In this document: in pieces, positions 50,642 to 60,511 of the stretch
How the letters are laid out: the number at the start of each line of letters is the position of its first letter
How positions within the stretch are numbered: the first letter of the stretch is position 1
Assembly: GCA_910589145.1 (NCBI GenBank)
Contig: CAJUSD010000007.1
Span: forward strand, 1 to 64,000
Direction: 5' to 3'
DNA length: 64,000 bases
DNA from: an uncultured Oscillospiraceae bacterium
Lineage (GTDB): Bacteria; Bacillota; Clostridia; Oscillospirales; Ruminococcaceae
Program-made: the position numbers and the translations under genes
The notes under the pieces: generated by a model
The model's input: only the letters and a program-made list of their open reading frames with translations
What the model was told of the DNA's origin: nothing
The model's database searches: none

Positions 50642-52375
50642 TCAATTGGGAACCGTGTTGCTTTTGCCCATAGCTTCTTTCATTTTATAAAGCTCCCCTT
50701 TTTTATCCATTAAGTCATCATAAGTTCCTATTTCAAGAATTTGACCACCAGCAAGATAATAGATCTTTGTAAACTGGCTCATATAGGAATCAAAAATATC
50801 ATGAGTAACCATTATAACAGTACACGGCAGTGACAGTAGCCATTGCACCATGCTGTTAGTGGACTTGGTGTCAAGCGATGAGGTAGCTTCATCAATCACA
50901 AGCACGCTACATTCCCTTATTAAGGCCCTTGCAACAGCTATTCGTTTTTTCTGGCCCCCGGAAATATTTTGACCTTGTTCACTCAAAACGGTCTCCAGCC
51001 CATCTGGCAGCAAATGAACATAGTCACCTAACCCAACGAAAGAAAGAATCTCCAATATCGTTTCTTCAGGGTAATTTTTCCCTAAAGAAATATTGTTTTT
51101 TAAGGTATCTTCAAAAATGAATGGGTCTTGAGGTATGTATGCTATTCTGTTGTAGTAACTGACAGATTGTATTGTTCTAATATCTGTTCCGTTAATCTGT
51201 ATCGCTCCATCTGAAAAATTATAAAATTTACACAGCAATTTTAAGAAGGTAGATTTACCGCATCCGCTGCTTCCAACAATAGCAATTTTATCCCCTTTTT
51301 GAATATGGAAACTGAAATCCTTTAATATTTTGTTTTCAGAATTTGGGTAGGAAAAACTAAGGCCTTCAACGTCAATGCTCTCAAAGTCATTAATGGAAGC
51401 AAGGGTGTTAGTTTCTTCAACAGCGTAATTCATTAATGAGCCAACCCTTTTTCTTATATCGGCTGTCCCCTTAATAGAAAGGTAGGCATTGGCAACATTC
51501 CGAAACGGCGCAATGATAAAATTGATTAAAGAATTTGCAGTCACTAAGTATCCTATTGTAATTTTGCCGTCAAAAACTAGGAACACGCCTATAACCAATA
51601 CAAGGAAGCCGGGAATCCATGCAATTAAAGAAGTTATAATAGATGAGATATTTGATACCTTTCTCATATTATAATTGAGATCAAGGTTTTCCTTTGACAC
51701 TGCCTCAAGCCTTTCTTTGAGAAAGGGTTTTCTATTGTTCAAAAGTGTTGTTTCATATCCATGGAGCGATTCATTTACAATTGAATAATATCGGGCTGTA
51801 CTTTGTGAGAGCAGATTCTTCTTTTTGCTTAGATAAGGTGCCAATACTTTGGGCGCTATAAAGGGTAATGCAGACAAAAAGAGTGATACCGCTAAAAGGA
51901 CAGGGGAAATAACTGCCATGTATATAACAGCAACAGTACCTATTCCTCCCCAAAATAAAAAGTCAAATATCTTGTTATAGTAATCCTCATTTATTACCTG
52001 TAAATCATTCGTCATTCCAGGAAACCAGGTTTCAGGGCCTTTCTGGATGTATTCATAAAGCGACATATTTGTGAGTTTATCAGCTAAAAACCGACGTATA
52101 TCTCCAATCGCTGATGTACTCATTTTACTAAATGCGTCGCGGCTTGTATACTCAAATAAATGACTTAATGCTACAACGATTATTCCAAAAAAGAGGCTTA
52201 AAAGGGCATCCTTTTTTGAACTTGAATCTAAGAGCCATTGCAGAACAAATGATTTTAATGGAGCGAATATTGATAAAAAAATCAAGGAAATAAAGAGAAA
52301 AAAAGTTAGCACTTTTTGTGAAAAAAGAATTTTGATGCAGGTTTTCTTTTGGGACATATTCAATTTACTATCCAT
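50642..52375 (-). CDS. ABC transporter, fused permease and ATPase, AT-rich
   Basis: The protein has about 577 residues from the ATG at 52375, which follows AAGGAG; the frame is open for 32 more codons, to an ATG at 52471 with no good site. Six membrane segments are followed by an ATPase with Walker A GSSGCGKST, the signature ISGGQKKRIAVARAL and Walker B SVLVIDEATSSLD. It is a single exporter half, so it should work as a homodimer. Base composition is far richer in A and T than its neighbours, which suggests transfer. Export of a peptide or drug is usual; the cargo is unknown. Confidence 0.88.
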   Translation of the reverse strand: MDSKLNMSQKKTCIKILFSQKVLTFFLFISLIFLSIFAPLKSFVLQWLLDSSSKKDALLSLFFGIIVVALSHLFEYTSRDAFSKMSTSAIGDIRRFLADKLTNMSLYEYIQKGPETWFPGMTNDLQVINEDYYNKIFDFLFWGGIGTVAVIYMAVISPVLLAVSLFLSALPFIAPKVLAPYLSKKKNLLSQSTARYYSIVNESLHGYETTLLNNRKPFLKERLEAVSKENLDLNYNMRKVSNISSIITSLIAWIPGFLVLVIGVFLVFDGKITIGYLVTANSLINFIIAPFRNVANAYLSIKGTADIRKRVGSLMNYAVEETNTLASINDFESIDVEGLSFSYPNSENKILKDFSFHIQKGDKIAIVGSSGCGKSTFLKLLCKFYNFSDGAIQINGTDIRTIQSVSYYNRIAYIPQDPFIFEDTLKNNISLGKNYPEETILEILSFVGLGDYVHLLPDGLETVLSEQGQNISGGQKKRIAVARALIRECSVLVIDEATSSLDTKSTNSMVQWLLSLPCTVIMVTHDIFDSYMSQFTKIYYLAGGQILEIGTYDDLMDKKGELYKMKEAMGKSNTVPN

Positions 52376-52504
52376 AATCAATTTACTCCTTACTCTACTA
52401 TCAGTTTTCTCCATAGCTGCAATAATGTCTTCCTGATTCAAATTTGCAGTAATTCTCCTTAGATCCCCCATCGTACTTACGAAAATCTAATTAACCCCAA
52501 TTTT

Positions 52505-52533
52505 AGATTACCACTAAATACCATTTTTGTCAA
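52505..52533 (-). promoter_or_regulatory. Possible promoter of the AT-rich ABC exporter
   Basis: On the minus strand a perfect TTGACA (52528-52533) is followed after 17 bases by a weak -10 (TAATCT, 52505-52510). Confidence 0.45.
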
Positions 52534-52717
52534 TTTTTCGCCCATTTTTTGTTATATTGGAATAAAAATATTTGGCAACATAAAAGATAAAAGTAAAAAA
52601 GTGATTCCCTGAAAATTGTACATCTCCAATAAAATCGGACTGGAAAAATAACATGATATATGGTAAAATAAAACGGAAATTATCAAAAAATGCAGAAGCA
52701 GGAGGTTGTTTATCAAT

Positions 52718-55075
52718 ATGAGCAAGCTGAGGGGAAAAATAAAAAACCGGTTCAGCCGACTGCTTGCTTCCATAGCATTGACTTATCTTCTGTTGATGCT
52801 GTTTATTTTTGGAATGGGGATACTCAGCTATGCCAAAGCTGAAGAGATGATGGGGCGCCAAATAGAACAATATAATTATCAGCTCCTGCTGCAAACACAG
52901 CGGTCAGCAGACGAAACACTGTCGCGGGTTCGCCAGCAGATAACCATATTATCTATGGATACAACGGTTAACCGTTTTGCCTATATCCGTCAGTACCTGT
53001 CCACCAGCCAAAGCATATTAGACAGCCTGGATGTAATTAACCGCCTCAACAGCGCACGTGATGTGCTCCAGGAGGCTGCTGATATTTTTATTTATTATAA
53101 TAATTCCGATATTATCTTGAATACAGCAACATATTATACACCCGAGGATTATCTTTCGGTAAAACTGCCGGAGTTTGACATTGCTCCTGACGAATGGCGG
53201 GAAACACTGAATACCTATCATTTTGGAAAATATTTTCTCAGCCGGGAAGTCAATGGGGATATCCTGCTTTTGCAAACTATCCTATCCTTTGGACGTTCGG
53301 AACTGAAGGCGACCATCGGGGTCCGAATTAAAGCTTCTGCGCTGAATAAAGGCTTTGAAACTTTTGAATCTTTAGGGCAATCTGCCCCAGGACGAACAAA
53401 AGCGGAAAATGCTGTCTATGCAGCAATGATGACCGAAAAAGGAGAAATTGTATTACAAAATTTTCCATTTCCCTATGAAGCAGAAATAGAAGAGATCTGC
53501 TGGGAATTGTATATATCCCAAACGACTGGGGAATATACCATCCTGAATGGGGAACAGGTATTGATTGCCAGCGCACACTCTAAGGAACCAGAATTTTACT
53601 ATCTGGTTATTGCCCCGTCAGCCCTTATCCTGCGGGACTTGCATTCTCTTAAAAATTATCTTGCCATTCTGACTGCGGCGGGGCTGATTCTGGGGGCAGC
53701 AGTGTTTGTATATGCCAAAAAGCGGAACTACAATCCAATACGCCAGCTTTTCCTCCTGCTGAAAAGCAAAAACGCCGATCCAGCAGAAAATGTCGATGAA
53801 ATCCGGCTGATTGAAAAAACAATTCAGCGTATTGCCAAGGAAAGCGAGGATATGAAAAACGCCGTCTCCCAACAATATCCAATTATACGGAACAACCTGC
53901 TGATTAGACTGATGTCCGGCACACAGGATGCAGGAGAAGTATGCAGCAAACTGGAAACTTTGGATATTGTTTTCGCAGAACCAAATTTTGTTTCCCTCCT
54001 GCTGGAGATGGAGCAGGACGACGAAAAGGATGAGAAATTTCAAAACCAGCAGGAACGGCTGCTGGCTTATGCGGCTGTCACCAACATTTCCCAGGACTTG
54101 TTCCGAATGGTGGGAACCGTTTATTCCAGCGAAAGCCCGGACGGTCTTTTGTACCTTTTGGTTAATACGGGGATTGCAGCCCCTGATGCAATGGAATTAA
54201 TTGATAAAACCGCCAGCGAATTGATTTCGCTGATGAACCATCTGTTCGGGATCCAGCTGACCATTGGAATGAGCACCTGCCGCCAAGGCACAGAACAGAT
54301 TTCCCGAACAGGCCAGGAAGCAAGAAAAGCCCTAAAAAACCGGTTTGTGCAGGGGAGCAATACAGTCTGTACTTATGAGTCCAGTGCAATCAGCTTTGGC
54401 GGTTATTATTACCCACTGGAACTAGAGCAGAAACTAATTAATTATGTCTCTGTGGGAGATCAAGAACAGTCAGAGCAGATTTTACAGGCCATTTACCAGA
54501 TTAACTTTAAAAGCGTTCAGCAGCCGCCTCAATTCTCCAACTGCCTTTTATTCGATATTCTCAGCACTGTTGTAAAAATCATGGCGGATTTGGACATAAA
54601 CCCATCTGATATTTTTCCAGAAGGTTATTCCGTAGAGAAAGAGATGCTGAAATGTTCTACTGTTACAGGGATGTTTGATGTGCTGAACCAGGCGATTGCC
54701 AAAGTCTGTGCTGCCGCCAAGGCTAACAAAAGAAGCAGCAATACCCGGTTAATGGAAAATATACAGGGCTTTATTGATGAAAATTACTGCAAGGACAATA
54801 TTTGCATTACACTGATAGCTGACGCGGTAAAGATTACACCAACATATTTGTCGCACCTGTTTAAGGAAAATACGGGGATCAGCGTTATGAGATATATTGA
54901 ACAGCGCAGGATGGAAAAGGTAAAACAGCTTCTATACGATACCAGCCTAACCGTCAACGAGATTGCCAGTCAGACAGGTTTTACTAATTCCGCGGTTTTG
55001 ATACGCACCTTTAAGAAAATTAACGGCATTACTCCGGGACAGTTTCGGCAGGCGGCCAGGGCAGGGCAAAGATAA
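52718..55075 (+). CDS. Membrane-bound AraC-type sensor-regulator
   Basis: This is a 785-residue protein. The ATG at 52718 lies 12 bases after AGGAGG. Two membrane segments (about 22-45 and 305-325) enclose an extracellular sensor domain of about 260 residues. After a cytoplasmic linker, the last 100 residues are an AraC DNA-binding domain (ICITLIADAVKITPTYLSHLF, then VNEIASQTGFTNSAVLIRTF, ending in TPGQFRQ). Such one-protein sensor-regulators control nearby polysaccharide uptake genes. The transport genes follow on the same strand. Confidence 0.9.
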   Translation: MSKLRGKIKNRFSRLLASIALTYLLLMLFIFGMGILSYAKAEEMMGRQIEQYNYQLLLQTQRSADETLSRVRQQITILSMDTTVNRFAYIRQYLSTSQSILDSLDVINRLNSARDVLQEAADIFIYYNNSDIILNTATYYTPEDYLSVKLPEFDIAPDEWRETLNTYHFGKYFLSREVNGDILLLQTILSFGRSELKATIGVRIKASALNKGFETFESLGQSAPGRTKAENAVYAAMMTEKGEIVLQNFPFPYEAEIEEICWELYISQTTGEYTILNGEQVLIASAHSKEPEFYYLVIAPSALILRDLHSLKNYLAILTAAGLILGAAVFVYAKKRNYNPIRQLFLLLKSKNADPAENVDEIRLIEKTIQRIAKESEDMKNAVSQQYPIIRNNLLIRLMSGTQDAGEVCSKLETLDIVFAEPNFVSLLLEMEQDDEKDEKFQNQQERLLAYAAVTNISQDLFRMVGTVYSSESPDGLLYLLVNTGIAAPDAMELIDKTASELISLMNHLFGIQLTIGMSTCRQGTEQISRTGQEARKALKNRFVQGSNTVCTYESSAISFGGYYYPLELEQKLINYVSVGDQEQSEQILQAIYQINFKSVQQPPQFSNCLLFDILSTVVKIMADLDINPSDIFPEGYSVEKEMLKCSTVTGMFDVLNQAIAKVCAAAKANKRSSNTRLMENIQGFIDENYCKDNICITLIADAVKITPTYLSHLFKENTGISVMRYIEQRRMEKVKQLLYDTSLTVNEIASQTGFTNSAVLIRTFKKINGITPGQFRQAARAGQR

Positions 55076-55100
55076 ATATCAAAAGTTTCCAGGGAAATGA

Positions 55101-55146
55101 ATAAAGGCTCAGAAAAAAGCAGTTTTTTCTGAGCCTTTATTTTTTC
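55101..55146 (+). terminator. Rho-independent terminator of the sensor-regulator gene
   Basis: AAAGGCTCAGAAAAAA and its exact complement form a 16-bp stem with a GCAG loop, followed by ATTTTTTC. Confidence 0.93.
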
Positions 55147-55371
55147 TGCCCCAAAAGTGGGGGATTCGCAGGATTTGCAAACATTTCTCAGGAATAGAAC
55201 ATACAAAAAAGAAAGAAAATCATATAAATATTCCTCTTGACACAGAAAGAGCCTATAGAAAAGAATCAGAAAATATGGAACAATGAGAGCATCTCAAAAA
55301 GGGTATACCTGATAGGGCAGAATCTGGTGAATTTCAACTATTTAATGATTACAGGAGGAAAACAGAAAGCT

Positions 55372-57063
55372 ATGAACAAAATAAAGAAAGCGCTATCCCT
55401 TGCCGTATGTACAGCCATGCTCATTTCCGCAGCAGGATGCAGTAGTTCTTCAAACAGTACATCATCTACAACTCCATCCACCAGCTCCAGCAATATTCCT
55501 TCAGCATCACTGTCAAACAGCCAGCCGGCTGGCTCGGAAACAGCTAGCATGCCTGTATCAGACGGAACCATTTCCATGCCCATTTCCGCCGAGCCCATTA
55601 CCCTATCCTATTTTATCAAAATGAATGGGGCTATGTCTGCTACTATGCCTACATATGAGGATGTAGAGTGTTTCAAAAGGCTGGAGGAAATAACCAACAT
55701 TCATATTGAATGGATTCATCCTTCCAGCAACGACCAATTCAATCTGATGATTAGTTCCAATGACCTTCCAGATCTGATTAACTGGCAGCTCACCACTGCC
55801 AAGGGCGGCTCTGAAGCACTGATTAACGATGGCATCATTATCCCCCTGACTGACAAAATGGCAGAGTTTGCCCCCAATTATACCCGCATTATGAACGCCA
55901 ATCCAGAGCTGAAAAAGACAACCCTTTTAGATGACGGCACCCAATACCAATTCATTAACTTCAATTATGATCCCACTGACAATACTATCAAAACTTTTAA
56001 GATTTTAGGGCCGTATATCCGCAAAGATTGGCTGGACAAGGTCGGACTGGGAATCCCTAAGACCACTGACGAAATGTATACTGTTCTCAAAGCTTTTAAA
56101 GACAATGATGTAAACGGCAACGGAGACCCCAACGACGAGATTCCTTTTGTATGCGGCAAATCCCTGGAGCCGGTGCGGGTACTGTCAGGCGCTTTCGGCA
56201 CACGTGACAGCTTCCATATGAAGGATGGGGAAATTGTTTACGGCCCTATCCAGCCGGAATTTAAAGAATATCTGACTATGATAAATAAATGGTATTCTGA
56301 GGGCCTGATTAACTCCGATTTCCCGGTAAACGACAACCCTGGAGCAAAGATCCTCAGCAATGAGGCTGGTTCCACCTATTCTTCCATGGGTTCAGGCCTT
56401 ATTATGCAGTCCACTGCCTTGGCAGAGGAATACCCTGGTGCAGAGCTGGTTTCCATGCCTTGGCTGGTTGGGCCCAACGGCAATCACAGCGTCATATACG
56501 ATTCCAATGCCAACCCCCGCGCCACTGCCATTACTACTGCCAACAAACATGTAAAGGAATCTCTCCGCTGGATTGATTACGCCTACTCTGCCGAGGGCTC
56601 TATGTTGACCACCTTTGGGATTGAAGGGGTAAGCTACGAAATGAAAGACGGATATCCCACCCTGACTGATCTGGTAATGAACAACACCATGGGCTATAAC
56701 CAGGAGGAAGCTATTGCCAGATACTGCCTTGGCCCGATCAACTATCCCAATGCCAGAGACTACCGTTTTTATGAACAGGTAAATTTGGACACTGAAATGA
56801 AACGGCAGATTCAGGTAGACTGGAACCAGGCCACAGAAGATATTTGCATGCCCCCTATTACTTTGAATACTCAGGAATCCGCCCAGTATTCCAGCATTAT
56901 GGCAGACATCAAGACCTATGTAGACGAGATGCAGGTCAAATTTATGATTGGAAACGAATCTCTTGACAATTTTGACGCTTTTGTCAAGAATATTGAAGGT
57001 ATGGGGATTGAACAGGCCAGGGAGATTCAAAAGGCTGCTTTGGAACGTTATAACCAGAGATAA
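55372..57063 (+). CDS. Solute-binding lipoprotein, LplA/LipO type
   Basis: This is a 563-residue protein. The ATG at 55372 follows AGGAGG and gives a lipoprotein signal (MNKIKKALSL, hydrophobic core, lipobox SAAGC) and then a long Ser/Thr-rich linker. The large binding domain has the pattern of LplA-like proteins that work with LplB/YtcP permeases (LINWQLTTAKGG, IPLTDKMAEFAPNYTRIM, YIRKDWLDKVGL, DDEIPFVCG-type segments). It should capture a complex oligosaccharide outside the cell. The 225 bases before it show no clear promoter; TTGACA at 55237 lacks a partner -10. Confidence 0.92.
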   Translation: MNKIKKALSLAVCTAMLISAAGCSSSSNSTSSTTPSTSSSNIPSASLSNSQPAGSETASMPVSDGTISMPISAEPITLSYFIKMNGAMSATMPTYEDVECFKRLEEITNIHIEWIHPSSNDQFNLMISSNDLPDLINWQLTTAKGGSEALINDGIIIPLTDKMAEFAPNYTRIMNANPELKKTTLLDDGTQYQFINFNYDPTDNTIKTFKILGPYIRKDWLDKVGLGIPKTTDEMYTVLKAFKDNDVNGNGDPNDEIPFVCGKSLEPVRVLSGAFGTRDSFHMKDGEIVYGPIQPEFKEYLTMINKWYSEGLINSDFPVNDNPGAKILSNEAGSTYSSMGSGLIMQSTALAEEYPGAELVSMPWLVGPNGNHSVIYDSNANPRATAITTANKHVKESLRWIDYAYSAEGSMLTTFGIEGVSYEMKDGYPTLTDLVMNNTMGYNQEEAIARYCLGPINYPNARDYRFYEQVNLDTEMKRQIQVDWNQATEDICMPPITLNTQESAQYSSIMADIKTYVDEMQVKFMIGNESLDNFDAFVKNIEGMGIEQAREIQKAALERYNQR

Positions 57064-57069
57064 AAAGCA

Positions 57070-57310
57070 TGAGTTTGTTAAAGTAAATTTGCGGGAGCAG
57101 CCTTAAGATGAGACCGCCTAGTTTGGGTTAAAAAGTTTTTGGGGTTAGGGGTGCAGTGCAGTCCTCAAAAGCCCCTAGCAGCCAGTTCTGTTGAACCCAG
57201 CCCGCCAGAACTTGACAAACCTGAAACTTTTTCTTGCAGCTGCATGGTGGCATCCCTAAAACCCAAACCATAAAATTAAGGGAAGGCTTTTCATCAAAAT
57301 TACATTAAAC
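57070..57310. repeat. Diverged composite intergenic repeat, copy 4
   Basis: GAGTTTGTTAAAGTAAATTTGCGGGA and the final AAACCNTAAAATTAAG with CTTTTCA resemble 40055-40080 and 40385-40410. The middle differs. It lies between the binding-protein and permease genes of one operon. Confidence 0.45.
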
Positions 57311-57349
57311 ACAGCATCTTGAATAGATAAAGATCTATAAAAGCCGTCA

Positions 57350-57400
57350 GGGGAGCTGCCGCTGTATCCTCACAAATGTGGAAGCGGCAGCTCCCCCTTT
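57350..57400 (+). terminator. Strong hairpin between binding-protein and permease genes
   Basis: GGGGAGCTGCCGCT and AGCGGCAGCTCCCC pair exactly, followed by CCTTTT. Hairpins here commonly protect or partly end the transcript so that more binding protein than permease is made. Confidence 0.65.
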
Positions 57401-57477
57401 TCAGCGGCAGCCGCTGGAAAGGGAGAAACAAGACCATCTATGCAATACAATAAAACGAATAGAAAGGAAGATCTGCC

Positions 57478-58437
57478 ATGGCAGCGAAATCAATTACCCC
57501 ATCAACTGCATCCAAAAACCGTAAGAAAAGCATAGGGGCTATGTTGAAACGGGATTTTATCAAATATAAGGGAATATACGCCCTTGCAATTCCAGTTCTG
57601 GCCTATTTTATCCTTTTTAAGTATGTCCCCCTGTACGGCATCACTATCGCTTTTAAAAACTATGTGCCAACCAAGGGGATTTTTGGAAGCCAATGGGTAG
57701 GGTTCGAGCATTTTATGCGTTTTTTCAAAAGCGTATATTTTAAGAGAACCATATGCAATACCCTTTTGATTAGTATCTATGATGTTATATTCGGCTTCCC
57801 CGCTCCCATTATTTTCGCCCTCCTGCTTAATGAGGTAAAAAACAGTGTCTTTAAACGCACCATCCAAACAATTACCTATCTGCCCCACTTTATTTCCACT
57901 GTGGTTATTGCCGGTATGATTATTGACTTTACCTCCCAAAACGGACTGATTAACAATATTATCTCTTTATTTGGATTTGAACGCTCCGATATGCTTATGA
58001 GGCCGGAGCTTTTCCGAACGATCCATATCGGAAGCGGCATCTGGCAGGGAGTTGGCTGGGGCTCCATCATCTATTTATCCGCTTTGTCCTCTATCGACCA
58101 GGAGCAGTATGAGGCCGCCTATATTGACGGCGCCAACCGTTGGCAGCAGGCATACAGCATCACCATTCCCGGCATTATGCCCACCATTACCATCCTGTTT
58201 ATCCTGAAAATCGGCGGGCTGATGAGCGTTGGCTCTGAAAAAATACTCCTTCTTTACAGCCCTGTCACCTACGAGACAGCAGACGTTATCTCCACCTTTA
58301 TTTACCGCAAGGGTCTTTTAGATATGGATTACAGCTTTTCTACCGCTGTCGGTCTGTTCAATTCGGTAATCAATATCATTCTTTTGACCATCGCCAATAC
58401 GTTGAGCCGCAAGGTCAATGAAACAAGCCTGTGGTAA
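57478..58437 (+). CDS. ABC transporter permease, LplB type
   Basis: This 319-residue membrane protein starts with a Lys-rich tail and then IYALAIPVLAYFILFKYVPLYGITIAFKNY, the classic LplB opening. The EAA loop is YEAAYIDGANRWQQAYSITIPG (about 217). It forms the transport channel with the YtcP-like protein encoded next. No ATPase is present, so a shared MsmX-type ATPase is expected. It has GAAAGGAAG before the ATG. Confidence 0.93.
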   Translation: MAAKSITPSTASKNRKKSIGAMLKRDFIKYKGIYALAIPVLAYFILFKYVPLYGITIAFKNYVPTKGIFGSQWVGFEHFMRFFKSVYFKRTICNTLLISIYDVIFGFPAPIIFALLLNEVKNSVFKRTIQTITYLPHFISTVVIAGMIIDFTSQNGLINNIISLFGFERSDMLMRPELFRTIHIGSGIWQGVGWGSIIYLSALSSIDQEQYEAAYIDGANRWQQAYSITIPGIMPTITILFILKIGGLMSVGSEKILLLYSPVTYETADVISTFIYRKGLLDMDYSFSTAVGLFNSVINIILLTIANTLSRKVNETSLW

Positions 58438-58471
58438 TCCGCATTATTGATTGAGAAAGGACGGGCAAAAA

Positions 58472-59356
58472 ATGGCTGTAATGAAAAAAACGCTGGGTGA
58501 TTATGTCTTTGATATAATTAACACCATTTTTATGTGGTTTATGATTATCATTACATTATATCCCTTTATTTATGTTGTTATGGCTTCCCTGAGTACCCCC
58601 AAACTGTTCCTGGCCCATACTGGGCTGTTGTTTAAACCAGTAGGATTCAGCCTGGAATCCTACGAGGCAGTTCTCCGCAATCCCAATATTAAAATCGGAT
58701 ACCTGAATACCCTTTTTGTTGTAATAGTGGGGACTTTTTTTAACGTAATCGCCACTTCCATCGGGGCTTATGTCCTTTCACGAAAGGGGCTTTTCTGGAA
58801 AGGTCCTTTGATGGTTGTTATTGTTATCACCATGTTTGTGGACGGGGGGCTTGTCCCCAACTATCTGCTGGTTCAGAACCTAGGGCTGTATAATTCCCGG
58901 TGGGCCCTGATTCTTCCTGGGCTGATCTCCACCTATAACATGATTGTTATGCGTACCGCTTTTCAGGGAATCCCTGAAAGCCTGGAGGAATCTGCCCGTA
59001 TTGACGGGGCCAATGATTGGACGATTCTCTTTAAGGTTATAATCCCGCTGGCAATCCCCACTATGGCAGTTATTTCCCTCTTTTATGCTGTCAGCCATTG
59101 GAATTCCTGGTTTAGTGCCATGATTTATCTAAAGGACAAAACCAAATACCCTTTGCAGCTGATACTGCGGGATATTATTGTTCAAAGCCAGGTTAGCGAT
59201 ATGACCACTATGGATTCCTATATGGATCGCTATGCAGTCAGCCAGACGGTGAAATATGCTACCATTATGGTCGCTACAATTCCCATCCTCTGCGTCTATC
59301 CCTTCCTGCAAAAATATTTTGTTAAAGGCGTTATGATTGGGGCTGTCAAGGGCTGA
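58472..59356 (+). CDS. ABC transporter permease, YtcP type
   Basis: The protein has 294 residues from the ATG at 58472, preceded by GAAAGGACG. The opening FDIINTIFMWFMIIITLYPFIYVVMASLS is typical of YtcP-like permeases, and the EAA loop reads LEESARIDGANDWTILFKVIIPL (about 176). Partner of the LplB-type subunit. Confidence 0.93.
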   Translation: MAVMKKTLGDYVFDIINTIFMWFMIIITLYPFIYVVMASLSTPKLFLAHTGLLFKPVGFSLESYEAVLRNPNIKIGYLNTLFVVIVGTFFNVIATSIGAYVLSRKGLFWKGPLMVVIVITMFVDGGLVPNYLLVQNLGLYNSRWALILPGLISTYNMIVMRTAFQGIPESLEESARIDGANDWTILFKVIIPLAIPTMAVISLFYAVSHWNSWFSAMIYLKDKTKYPLQLILRDIIVQSQVSDMTTMDSYMDRYAVSQTVKYATIMVATIPILCVYPFLQKYFVKGVMIGAVKG

Positions 59357-59414
59357 TGTTATATGGTATACTAATACTATAGAAAATGAATTATATAAAA
59401 GGATGTGTTCTGTT

Positions 59415-60482
59415 GTGCCTGTTGAAAAACTTCCAATTACCCGAAAAATGGAATCCCTTGGAGAAACCCGCATGGCTATGTTCCTCCCCAAAATTTTTGA
59501 AACCTGCCACGCGGCGAACCTCCTTGAATTACATAACCATGACATCCTCTGCACCTGGTTTGCCGGGAGCGGGGAGGGCAACCCCGATACCTGCGTTGTA
59601 CTCAGCCGGATGAGTGCCCAAACCGGTGAATGGTCTGCACCGGAAGTCATGTCCAATGACCCGGAGCGTTCAGAACAGAATCCTGTCCTGTTCCAATCCC
59701 CCGACGGTCCTATCTGGCTTCTATATACTTCAAATGAACCGCACAATCAAAAAACAGCCCATATTTGTCTGCGGGTTTCCGACGACAACGGACTAACCTG
59801 GTCGGAGCCAAGGATTCTTTTTGAAGAAACTGGCATTTTTATCCGCCAGCCGATTGTTACGCTTTCTAATGGGGACTGGCTCTGCCCTGCCTATTATTGC
59901 AAGAAATCCGGTGATTACAGTATTGTAAAGATATCCTCTGACAAGGGCGCAACCTGGACAGAGTATGAACTTCCCAACCCGGTTTACAGCGTCCAAATGA
60001 ACGTAGTGGAATCCAAGCCCGGACATTTAGTGGCAATCTTCCGCAGCCGCAAGGCGGATTATATCTACCGCAGCGAGTCTGACGATTTTGGACGTACCTG
60101 GCGGGGGCCTGTAGCTACCGACGCGCCTAACAACAACGCTTCCATGCAGATGGCTGCTCTCCAGGATGGACGGCTGATGATGGCATGCAATCCAACCAAC
60201 ATTTTGAAGGAATACCGCATTATGAAGCGTGAGGATGGAACCACCTTCCATAAAACTTACCGTACTCCTTTGGCGGTCTGCTTCTCCGAGGACGACGGAT
60301 GGACCTGGAAGGATTACCGTACCATTCAGGATGTTTATCAGGGAGCTACCAGGGAAATCCAGGGTTTCTCCTATCCCTCCCTAATGCAGTCCCAGGATGG
60401 TACTATCCACTGCTGCTTTACCTTTAATCGTGAGAATATGAAATATATTGCTTTTAAAGAAGAACATTTTAGCAAATTTTAA
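59415..60482 (+). CDS. Sialidase-like beta-propeller protein (BNR repeats)
   Basis: This is about 355 residues from a GTG at 59415 placed 12 bases after AAAAGG; an ATG at 59403 directly touches that site. The opening block CHAANLLELHNHDILCTWFAGSGEG and several Asp-box-like turns (SDDNGLTWSE, SSDKGATWTE, SDDFGRTWRG, SEDDGWTWKD) show a six- or seven-bladed sialidase-type propeller. The N-terminal F/Y-R-I-P motif of true sialidases is not seen, so sialic acid is not a safe substrate call. No signal peptide: cytoplasmic. Confidence 0.83.
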   Translation: MPVEKLPITRKMESLGETRMAMFLPKIFETCHAANLLELHNHDILCTWFAGSGEGNPDTCVVLSRMSAQTGEWSAPEVMSNDPERSEQNPVLFQSPDGPIWLLYTSNEPHNQKTAHICLRVSDDNGLTWSEPRILFEETGIFIRQPIVTLSNGDWLCPAYYCKKSGDYSIVKISSDKGATWTEYELPNPVYSVQMNVVESKPGHLVAIFRSRKADYIYRSESDDFGRTWRGPVATDAPNNNASMQMAALQDGRLMMACNPTNILKEYRIMKREDGTTFHKTYRTPLAVCFSEDDGWTWKDYRTIQDVYQGATREIQGFSYPSLMQSQDGTIHCCFTFNRENMKYIAFKEEHFSKF

Positions 60483-60511
60483 CGGAGTTGTGTCAGAAAG
60501 GGAGAATTTCC

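Noticed and set aside
59415..60482. Naming the propeller protein as a true sialidase (nanH)
   Set aside because: The R-I-P motif and a clear arginine triad are not visible, and no sialic acid catabolic genes are near.
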